Shown one piece after another: positions 55,635-63,264 of a stretch of 64,000 nucleotides of DNA. Under the pieces are notes generated by a model. It did not search any database. It was not told the DNA's origin and saw only the letters and a list, made by a program, of their open reading frames with translations. The position numbers and the translations under genes are program-made. The number at the start of each line of letters is the position of its first letter. Position 1 is the stretch's first letter. The stretch is from JBCCIM01 sp965263205 (GTDB lineage: Bacteria; Bacteroidota; Rhodothermia; Rhodothermales; JAHQVL01): contig CBDHHF010000035.1 of NCBI GenBank assembly GCA_965263205.1, forward strand, positions 310,001 through 374,000, read 5' to 3'.

Positions 55635-57527
55635 TTAATTTTCATCCACTTCTGGTGCTTCAACACAGGCATCACCAGAAGCGATCAGGCCTGACGGGGT
55701 GTAGTTAGCGCCTAAGCCATCTCCCCAGGTTTTAAAGGCTTCATCATCTGCCGGCGGGCATAGGCCGGTGCCTGAATAATCGAGCACTTTGACCTGTGAG
55801 CTGACTAGCGTAGCCGGCAGCGGGCCGGCCAGGCCTGGGTTACCGCTTAAGTTAATTTCTGTTAACGTGGATATCTGACTCAGGCTGGCAGGAACCGCAC
55901 CGGTAAACTGATTGCCTTTCAAGTTGATTTTTTCCAGGTGTTTCAGTGTGTTGATACCCGCTGGAAGGCTGCCCACAAGCGCTTTGTCTTGCAGGTTCAG
56001 CTCGGTAACAAAACACGCGTTGTTGACCACAACATCGTCCCATTCCCATACAGGGGTTCTGGAAGACCAATGCTCTTTTTCCTGCGAACTTTCATCTAAT
56101 AGCGTTATGAGTACTTCACGCTCGTCTTTGTACGCTTGTATGTCCCTGTAATTCTCAGGTACTCCGCAAGGGGTTCTATCTGCTACAGGGGGCGCTGCGG
56201 CACAGGATTTAATGGTTCCTTTAGTAACATATCTGATGCCATCGAGAAACGTATTGAACTCCTCTACTGAAGGTACGCACAACTCGGTTCCACTAAATCT
56301 GAAAGTAGACAAGATTAAGCCTGTCATCGTTGCCGGTACAGTGGTGAGTGCATTATTATTTAAAGTAAGGTATTTTAAATTGGCCAGGCTCCCAATCTCT
56401 GCCGGCAACGCGGTGAGTGCAGTAGCACTTAAATCAAGGCGTATTAAATTGGTCAAGTTCCCAATCTCTTCCGGCAACGCGGTGAGTGCAGTATTATCTA
56501 AATAAAGGACTGTTAAATTGGCCAGGCTCCCAATCGCTTCCGGCAACGCGGTGAGTGCAGTATTATCTAAATGAAGGTCTGTTAAATTGGCCAGGCTCCC
56601 AATCGCTTCCGGCAACGCGGTGAGTGCAGTATTATCTAAATGAAGGACTGTTAAATTGGCCAGGCTCCCAATCGCTTCCGGCAACGCGGTGAGTGCATTA
56701 TTATCTAAATAAAGGACTGTTAAATTGGTCAAGTTCCCAATCGCTTCCGGCACCTCGGTGAGTGCATTATTATATAAATAAAGGTGTGTTAAATTGGTCA
56801 AGTTCCCAATCGCTTCCGGCAACGCGGTGAGATCATTATCCCATAACCAAAGGTATGTTAAATTGGCCAGGCTCCCAATCTCTTCCGGCAACGCGGTGAG
56901 TGCATTATAACTTAAATAAAGGTGTGTTAAATTGGTCAAGTTCCCAATCGCTTCCGGCAACGCGGTGAGTGCATTACTAGATAAAGAAAGGCGTGTTAAA
57001 TTGGCCAGGCTCCCAATCTCTGCCGGCAACGCGCCCTTCAAATTTCTTCCAACAAGGTTAAGTAAATTAACGCGATTATTTCGAACGCCTACCCCAGCCC
57101 ATTCGCTGATAGGTTTGTCGCTCATCCAGTTGTGTAAACTGTGGCTGCCCCACGTCCAGTCTTTACCGCCGGTGGCACAATAGATGGCTTCCAGCGCCTG
57201 CCGGTCTGTTTCCAGAGAGTAGGCTACAGGTGGTTCGGGCTGATCAGTACCTGAGTCCGCTGCATCTGTACCTGAGTCCGTTGCGTCTGTACTTGCGTCC
57301 GCTGCATCTGTACCTGAGTCGTCAGTACCCGTTGCGTCAGTACCCGCAGCGTCAGTATCCGAGTTTGTTGCGTCTGTGGTCGGGGGCGTTGGAAGCGTAA
57401 ACACGACGCCTTCACAGACATCGGCTTCAGCTTGAGATTCGGGTTCAACTTGTGAATCAGTTTCCTGTGCGAAGGCAGGCAAGGCGGCCAGTAGGATCAG
57501 GCAGCAAAGGATGCGGGTGTAAATCAT
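55635..57527 (-). CDS. Secreted leucine-rich-repeat protein, intact
   Basis: 630 residues from the ATG at 57527; upstream residues to 57590 precede the signal peptide (RILCCLILLAALPAFAQ). After it: an acidic stretch, then a Thr/Asp/Ala linker encoded by ~18-bp tandem units (TDAAGTDATGTDDSGTDAA...). An N-terminal cap follows (TDRQALEAIYCATGGKDW, LHNWMSDKPISEWAGVGV). Then come ten consecutive 23-residue LRRs of near-identical sequence (NLTxLxLxxNALTALPEAIG(N/S)L(T/A)), a Shoc-2-like type. A 110-residue insert (with DDVVVNNACFVTELNLQD) then leads to three more degenerate LRRs and the cap GTGLCPPADDEAFKTWG. Probably a secreted recognition or adhesion protein; partners unknown. Confidence 0.85.
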   Translation of the reverse strand: MIYTRILCCLILLAALPAFAQETDSQVEPESQAEADVCEGVVFTLPTPPTTDATNSDTDAAGTDATGTDDSGTDAADASTDATDSGTDAADSGTDQPEPPVAYSLETDRQALEAIYCATGGKDWTWGSHSLHNWMSDKPISEWAGVGVRNNRVNLLNLVGRNLKGALPAEIGSLANLTRLSLSSNALTALPEAIGNLTNLTHLYLSYNALTALPEEIGSLANLTYLWLWDNDLTALPEAIGNLTNLTHLYLYNNALTEVPEAIGNLTNLTVLYLDNNALTALPEAIGSLANLTVLHLDNTALTALPEAIGSLANLTDLHLDNTALTALPEAIGSLANLTVLYLDNTALTALPEEIGNLTNLIRLDLSATALTALPAEIGSLANLKYLTLNNNALTTVPATMTGLILSTFRFSGTELCVPSVEEFNTFLDGIRYVTKGTIKSCAAAPPVADRTPCGVPENYRDIQAYKDEREVLITLLDESSQEKEHWSSRTPVWEWDDVVVNNACFVTELNLQDKALVGSLPAGINTLKHLEKINLKGNQFTGAVPASLSQISTLTEINLSGNPGLAGPLPATLVSSQVKVLDYSGTGLCPPADDEAFKTWGDGLGANYTPSGLIASGDACVEAPEVDEN

Positions 57528-58000
57528 TGGACAGTAGCGGTTAGAGAGGTCGACGTCTTTGTTACAAGATTTTTGTCTAAACGGGATCAAATTGGCGTAA
57601 AATGGTAATTTTCAGCATCAAGTTCAACTAACTTTGAGCTGAGACGAAAAGACATTTAGCTCGCCAAAAAACGGGCTTACACCCTGGCACCACACCCAAA
57701 AGGGCACAAAGGATTTCTGTCTTTTTGCCCCAGTGCGTCACGACTACTACCAAATACACAGAAATGTACCAAGGGCGAGACTTACTGAATCTATGCCCAA
57801 TCAAGTTGAGTACATGGTTCAGCACAGGCTTCCCCGATCTGGTCGAGGACGGGTCTTGTCTCGCTGCTATACAAAAAACGACGTATCCAACAAGGTCACA
57901 GTCGCTATACGAATACGAGGGCGGGACTGCCCCAATCAAGTTGAGGACAGGCTTCACCGATCGAGCCGAGGACAAGCCTTCTCCCTGCTTGGTCGGAAAT
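57528..58000. other. Repeat-rich stretch between LRR gene and tRNA-Leu
   Basis: No gene is credible. It contains copy 3 of the hairpin/tRNA-like repeat, a further partial copy (ACGAGGGCGGGACT at 57915-57928) and a duplicated segment: CCAATCAAGTTGAG followed by ACAGGCTTC at 57797-57830 and again at 57934-57955. Confidence 0.5.
57692..57779 (-). repeat. Hairpin plus tRNA-Leu-3'-like repeat, copy 3
   Basis: GGGCACAAAG (57702-57711) and CTTTTTGCCC (57721-57730) form a stem with TTTTGGGTG following on the minus strand. Thirty-five bases on comes GTACCAAGGGCGAG (57766-57779), two mismatches from the tRNA end. It is the most divergent copy in sequence, but the spacing is kept. Confidence 0.6.
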
Positions 58001-58043
58001 AAAATACGGGCTGAACCTCTTTCGGAGACTCAGCCCGTATTTT
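58001..58043 (-). terminator. Terminator of tRNA-Leu
   Basis: AAAATACGGGCTGA pairs with TCAGCCCGTATTTT around an inner CCTC/GGAG stem. It begins directly after the tRNA 3' end and is followed on the minus strand by the U-rich arm. It resembles the hairpins at 39848 and 30054. Confidence 0.85.
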
Positions 58044-58044
58044 G

Positions 58045-58128
58045 TACCGAGGGCGGGACTCGAACCCGCACGTCCCGAAGGACAACGGATTTTAAGTCCG
58101 TTGCGTCTACCTATTCCGCCACCCCGGC
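58045..58128 (-). tRNA. tRNA-Leu (anticodon UAA)
   Basis: The minus strand begins GCCGGGGTGGCGGAATAG at 58128. The acceptor stem GCCGGGG pairs with CCTCGGT, with two G-U pairs. The anticodon stem-loop ACGGA-CTTAAAA-TCCGT gives anticodon TAA at positions 34-36. The long variable arm (GTTGTCCTTCGGGACGT region) is typical of class II tRNA-Leu. The T-arm GCGGG-TTCGAGT-CCCGC is perfect. Discriminator A follows; the full CCA is not encoded (ACAAAA). Its 3' end faces the repeat-bounded accessory block. Confidence 0.95.
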
Positions 58129-58519
58129 AGGATGCGTCGCCAATAAACCAACCGCCCAGGGATCGGTTTCTGCTGACTGGCAAAACCGGCCAATTTTAAT
58201 CGATACGCGGAAAATACGCCGGCAACCCCACAATTGCGCAATTCTTTAACGTCTGTTTAACGCCTTCGCAGGAACTAAAATCGGGCGTAACGCTTTGGAT
58301 GATCCGTGCTACTATAGAGCCAGAGCAAGTGTCCACCCCAGTCTTCTTGCTCTTTTTTTGTAGGGTGCAGTTTTCTGGTATACAATTGGTTCTGCTCCTG
58401 ATACCTCAACCAATACTACCGGCGCATCCAGTCTTGCACGTGCGGTTTGTTGCCCGAATGCCGGCGCAACAACCTCCCAAAATCCGACCGCCTAACTCTT
58501 TATCGCTAATCGACGTTAG
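58129..58519. other. Intergenic between tRNA-Leu and cation exchanger
   Basis: About 390 bases. The left part must hold the tRNA promoter on the minus strand. Short frames on both strands lack any protein character. TACTATAG near 58311-58318 could be a -10 element for the plus-strand gene, but no matching -35 was identified. Confidence 0.4.
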
Positions 58520-59473
58520 ATGATTTCTCTGCAATTGCTTCTTTTTGTGATTGGGCTGGTCGTGCTCTATTTCGGTGCTGAGTGGTTGGTTAAAGGCGCC
58601 GCAAGCCTCGCCCTTCACTACGGTATCCGTCCGATGATTGTCGGCATCACCATCGTGGCCCTCGCCACCTCCATGCCCGAGTTTGTGGTAAATTTTGTGG
58701 CTGCCCTCTCCGGAGAAGACAACCTCGCGCTTGGCAATATTGTCGGTTCAAACATCTGCAATATCGCGCTGATTCTCGGTATCTCGGCACTTGTCATCCC
58801 ACTGACCGTCCAGCCCAGCACCCTACGCAAAGAATACCCGATCATGCTCGGCGTCATGGTGCTGTTTTATGTAATTTCGCTGGATGGGACCATCAGTCAG
58901 ATCGACGGTGGCATTTTAATAGCCGGCCTCTTCGCCCTGTTTGCCTACCTTATTATAGATGCGCGCCGGCATGGCCCTACAGTCCAGCCAGAACCAAAAG
59001 AAGACGCTGAAGAAGACCTGAGCAGTACCATGCGTATCCTTTACGTCATCGGCGGCATGATTGGCCTCTCCGTTGGCGCCCGCGTGATGGTCAACGCTGC
59101 GGTCAACATTGCAGAAGCACTCGAAATCTCCCCCATCATCGTTGGCCTCACCGTAGTCGCCATCGGCACGAGCCTGCCTGAGCTTGCTGCGTCTGTGGCG
59201 TTTGCGATGAAGAAGCAGGTGGATATGTCGGTGGGCAACGTGCTCGGCAGCAACATGCTCAACGTGCTGTTTGTTGTCGGCCTCGTCTCGATGATTAATC
59301 CCCTCCAGGTAGATAGCGACTCCATCCAGGTCCATTTCCCTGTCATGCTCGCGTTCTGTGTCATTCTCCTCCCCTTCGCCTGGACCCAGTACCGCATTAC
59401 GAGGATTGAAGGTTCGGTGCTCCTGGCCGGCTTCGTCGGGTACATCGTGTACCTGGTCATGCCTTATGTTTAG
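58520..59473 (+). CDS. CaCA family sodium/calcium exchanger (YrbG-like)
   Basis: 317 residues, ten hydrophobic segments. The two inverted alpha-repeats that bind the ions are plain: GITIVALATSMPEFVVN with GNIVGSNICN (residues ~43-83), and GLTVVAIGTSLPELAAS with GNVLGSNMLN (~208-248), with the essential Glu in each. A central acidic loop (EPKEDAEEDLSS) separates the halves. Length and motifs match bacterial YrbG-type exchangers, which move Ca2+ or other cations against Na+ or H+. No operon partners adjoin it; a gene-free block with inverted ends follows six bases downstream. Confidence 0.9.
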   Translation: MISLQLLLFVIGLVVLYFGAEWLVKGAASLALHYGIRPMIVGITIVALATSMPEFVVNFVAALSGEDNLALGNIVGSNICNIALILGISALVIPLTVQPSTLRKEYPIMLGVMVLFYVISLDGTISQIDGGILIAGLFALFAYLIIDARRHGPTVQPEPKEDAEEDLSSTMRILYVIGGMIGLSVGARVMVNAAVNIAEALEISPIIVGLTVVAIGTSLPELAASVAFAMKKQVDMSVGNVLGSNMLNVLFVVGLVSMINPLQVDSDSIQVHFPVMLAFCVILLPFAWTQYRITRIEGSVLLAGFVGYIVYLVMPYV

Positions 59474-59478
59474 TTGAA

Positions 59479-60132
59479 GGTTGAAAGTTGCTGGTTGAAG
59501 GTTGTGTGATCAAGGCATTGCGCTAACCTTGAACCATACTGAGCCCCGCGAAGGATCTCTCCAGGGCTAGCACTGCGCTTCTTCAACGTCATTCTGAGCG
59601 AAGCCGAAGAATCTGGGCGAGCACCTCTTTTGCATCAACGCTGATGATGAGGCAAGCATTCTGGTCCCGGATCAAGCCAGGATGACGCAGAATGGGAATA
59701 TCGAACACCGAACCAGGGGTGTTCAGAAAAAATCTTTATCCAATGTTGGTGCTCATGACCATTCCAGCAAGAGATACGCATCTTGTGCAGCAAGCAACTG
59801 CTTCATGGTGTAGGTTGCGTACGTTCATTTCTTTTACCCGAAAACAAAACAGGGCCCCAAAAGAAACGAACCAAAGAAAAGGGCACCACCAAATAAAACG
59901 CGCGCTTTTATCTCCTTTCGCGCAATTCCTCCTGAATTTTATTCAGGAAAACGCTTCGATAAAAGCTTCCAACGCACATCGCCACGCATTTGGTGGACAT
60001 CCGCGCGCTTATTTGCTGAAAACGAATGTATCTCTGCTAGCAACTATTTTTCTGAACATCCCTGACACCGAACAAGGAATTTCGAATATCGAAGTAAACC
60101 CACTTTTAACCTGCAACCTGTAACTTTCAACC
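59479..60132. mobile_element. Gene-free block with 25-bp terminal inverted repeats (MITE-like)
   Basis: The left end GGTTGAAAGTTGCTGGTTGAAG (59479-59503, 25 bp with the next bases) and the right end (60108-60132) are inverted copies matching at 22 of 25 positions. Inside are an ACTGAG/CATTCTGAGCGAAGC-type repeat (near 59538 and 59592), two ACACCGAAC(A/C)AGG motifs (59706, 60065) and AATATCGAA twice. A 143-codon frame (59692-60123) covers part of it but has no protein character. Its origin as a non-autonomous element is a suggestion. Confidence 0.45.
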
Positions 60133-60237
60133 AAACCCGACGCAACTTGCAGGCTGGAAACCCGTTCGTAGGTTTATCGCCTTGCTAAAAGCTGGCGAAG
60201 CCGTTAATCCCCAAGATCTGTAGGCAAACATCCGGGT

Positions 60238-62398
60238 ATGAGCCTTTCGTTTGGCATTTCTCCGCTTCTCCTCATTCCTTGCGTACTCGCAGCCCTTGGA
60301 CTTGGTTACTGGGTCTATCTGAATACCGTCCCTACCCTTTCGCAGGCCAAGCGCCTTGGTCTTACCGCGCTCCGTACCCTTACGCTCAGCATTGTCCTCT
60401 TTCTGCTTTTCAAGCCGATGCTGCAAAACATCATCAACACCGAGCAGCCGCCGTTGCTGGCTGTGTTGATTGATGACAGCCAGAGCCTCGAAATTGCAAT
60501 TGAAGAAGAAAGCGACACGCTGCGGATTAGCGAAGAGACGCGCGCAACCGTCCGGCGGTACGCAGCAGAGAATGTTGATGGGTCCGTCCGCTACTTCCGG
60601 TTTAGCGGCGACGTAAACCAGTTGGGCAGCAGCGACCCCGATTCGCTTCGGTTTGATGGAGAGCGTACCAACGTGGCCAATGCCCTTGCGTACGTGCGCG
60701 AACAGTACAAAGACGAAAACCTGCAAGGGGGTGTTGTTGATTTCAGATGGGCAGTATAATACCGGCCGCAATCCGGTGTATTTGGCGGAGCGGTATCCCG
60801 TGCCTATCCATACGGTTGTGGTGGGCGATACCACGCGCCGGCGTGACGTGCAGGTCCGCCGCATCGCCACAAACGACATCGCTTATGTAGACGATGAGTT
60901 GCCCGTCCAAGTCGGCATCCTGACTGAAGGCTTTGGCGGTGAGCGCATCACCGTATCGCTGTTTGAGAACGGTAACCTCCTCGGCCGGGAAACGGTCGAT
61001 TTACCCGTCGGCAACGCTGAAATTCCTGTCGATCTCTTCCATACCCCAACCGAAGAAGGCCTGCACCGCTACACGGTGGGCATCACGCGCATCGACGGTG
61101 AGGCTACCTACAAAAACAATACGGCCTCGTTTGCTGTGCGGGTGTTGGAAAACAAGAAGCGCATCCTGCTCTTCGCAGCAGCGCCGGAGCCCGATGTTGC
61201 TGCGCTGCAACAGCTGCTGGCTGAAGATCCAGATATCGAAGTCTCCGCTTACGTCCAAAAAGGGCGCAATACGTTTTACGATCCGCAAATCCCGGACAGC
61301 CTCGGCGAATTTGACGCCGTCATCCTCGCCGGCTTCCCCGGTCGGTTTGCGAACGCAGCTGTTGTTGAGCAGGTAGCTCGGAGCATTGAGGCGGGCCTGC
61401 CGGCCTTCTTTCTGATGAGCCGGCAAACCGATCTGGGCACCATGCGAAAAATCTTCGCTGATGTGCTACCTGTCCAACCGCGCACCCTCCGCACCAACTT
61501 TGTCGAAAGCGTACTTGTCCCAACGGTAGAAGGCAAACAGCATCCGATTCTCCAGCAAGCAGATGCCCCCGCGGAAGGCTGGCTTACCCTTCCCCCGCTG
61601 CTGTTCAACGATACCCGCTGGCAAGCCGCCCCCGATGCACGCGTGCTCGCCACACACCAGGTACGCGGCATCCAGCTCGACGACCCGCTGCTGGTCATCC
61701 GCAATCAAAACAAACACCGTACCGCCATGCTGCTCGGCACCGGCACCTGGCGGTGGAAAAACCTCCCCGACGATCTGCAATCTTCAGCCCCGCTGTGGAC
61801 CAACCTTTTCACCAATACCCTGCAGTGGATCACCACTAAAGAAGACGACCGACCTGTGCGTGTGGCACCGGTGGAAGATCTTTTTGCTGGCGGCGCTTCG
61901 ATACAATTTGACGGGCAAGTGTACGACGAAAGTCTGAACCCGGTCGACGGCGCGGCGATAGAAATAGAGGTAACACAAGCCGATAGTATCCGGTACCCCT
62001 ACAGCATGGAGCCTGTGGGCAATGGCCGGTATGTGCTCGACATTGGCGCACTGCCAGAAGGCACATACCGCTACACGGCGCGCGCGCGTCAGAATGATAC
62101 TGTGCTGGGTACCGACGCCGGCTCTTTTGCCGTAGGCGCCCTCACGCTCGAGTTCAAAGAAACGCGCGCAAATAGCCAGTTGATGTACCAGATTGCCCAG
62201 CGTTCGGGCGGTGTTGTACTGGAAAAAGACACGCCGGCGGCACTAACCCGGCACTTAGCGGAGACTGAGACGTTTATGCCGGTTATATTCGAAGAGCGCG
62301 TTGAATCAGAACTCTGGCGGCGTTACCTCTTCTTTATCATTATCCTGGTTTTGTTAACGGCTGAATGGTTCATTCGCAAACGGAGTGGCATGGTATGA
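60238..62398 (+). CDS. vWA-type (BatA-like) membrane protein, frameshifted
   Basis: Two frames together code one protein of ~720 residues. The first (60238 to ~60725) has two N-terminal membrane segments (ISPLLLIPCVLAALGLGYWVYL, TLTLSIVLFLLFKPM) and the start of a vWA domain (LLAVLIDDSQSLEI with the DxSxS-like metal site). At GGGGG (60727-60731) the frame shifts by one base; the other frame continues VLLISDGQYNTGRNP, the vWA second strand, and runs to 62398. It contains a beta-sandwich region (FGGERITVSLFENGNLLGRETV), a glutamine-amidotransferase-like fold (ILLFAAAPEPDVAALQQLL) and a last membrane segment (YLFFIIILVLLTAEWFI). Four G instead of five would restore the gene. Confidence 0.75.
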
Positions 62399-63180
62399 CG
62401 CAACCTGAAGACCCATATACCAATTATGGAAGGTCCCCGTCGTCGCCTGTTGCCCTCGAATCTGTCCGTATTACGCTTGAGCTCTACCGATCTGGTAAAT
62501 CTGGTATCCAGTATCAGAAGCTCCAACAGTTTGTCCAACCCATTCTCGCGCATTACCAGATCGAACTGGATGCAAGTTTTGCTGACGACGTAACGCCCGA
62601 GAATCTGGATGACATGACGCTGATGCTCGATATCTTCGAGACCGCCAGCATTTTGTGGGATTACTGTTGCCTTGCCCCCGACGCAAAATCAGGCGCATTC
62701 AAAAATTTGCAGGACAGCCTAATCGGCCCCCACCCCGAGCGCGAAGACCTCGTGCAATTTCCTATTCTGGTTGCTTCGATGGAAGAGCAATGGGAAGCGT
62801 TGTCCGAGGGCATGCAACACCAGGCAGCGCCGACTATCATGCCGATGGCCGATATGGGTCCTGATACCCCCGCTGTTTCCACCAATGGCGCTGCCCACTA
62901 TGGGCCGGACCAACTTGACATTCCCGAGGCTTTTGCCCTTTTTTCGAGACCCCTTCTGGAAAACGACGCCTTGTTTGAAGACCCGGAGTCGTTGGACGAT
63001 GTTATGTGCAAAGCGCAAGCGTACTGGGACCTTGCGCATCTGTCAGAAAAAGAGCAATCCAGTGTCATGCGCTCCGTGCTGAACAAATTTACATCAGCAG
63101 CCCAACACCTGGATGATCTTCATAATGAAGCGTTGGCGATGATCAAGCGTTTCCATGAGCTTTTTCCCGAGCGTAAGTAA
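62395..63180 (+). CDS. Hypothetical cytoplasmic protein
   Basis: 261 residues from the ATG at 62395, which overlaps the TGA of the vWA-type gene (ATGA). Translation is therefore probably coupled. No signal peptide or membrane segment. The chain is acidic and helical (LELYRSGKSGIQYQKLQQFVQPILAHYQIEL, ENLDDMTLMLDIFETASILWDYCC) with a flexible middle rich in Met, Pro, Thr and Ala. I recognise no family. Position suggests it works with the vWA membrane protein. Confidence 0.7.
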   Translation: MTQPEDPYTNYGRSPSSPVALESVRITLELYRSGKSGIQYQKLQQFVQPILAHYQIELDASFADDVTPENLDDMTLMLDIFETASILWDYCCLAPDAKSGAFKNLQDSLIGPHPEREDLVQFPILVASMEEQWEALSEGMQHQAAPTIMPMADMGPDTPAVSTNGAAHYGPDQLDIPEAFALFSRPLLENDALFEDPESLDDVMCKAQAYWDLAHLSEKEQSSVMRSVLNKFTSAAQHLDDLHNEALAMIKRFHELFPERK

Positions 63181-63264
63181 CGGTAAGTGGACGTTGCAAT
63201 AAGAGCAGCAGGAAAGGCGGTGGGACACTATCTTGGAGGCGAACGCGCGTAGCTTAGTGACCAT

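Noticed and set aside
53025..56505. Several plus-strand frames of 80-110 codons
   Set aside because: They are antisense to the LRR genes and repeat between the two LRR copies only because those are duplicates.
55635..57527. Regular 69-bp repeats that could be taken for a CRISPR array
   Set aside because: The units are in frame and encode 23-residue LRRs; there are no unique spacers between identical repeats and no cas genes.
58299..58523. 74-codon frame before the cation exchanger
   Set aside because: Hydrophobic at first sight, but without a ribosome-binding site or recognisable family, and it ends in the exchanger start.
59692..60123. 143-codon frame on the plus strand
   Set aside because: It covers the inside of the repeat block and its translation follows known intergenic repeats, without protein character.
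60720..60760. Programmed ribosomal frameshift in the vWA gene
   Set aside because: No stimulatory structure or canonical slippery heptamer is apparent; a one-base homopolymer error or mutation is simpler.
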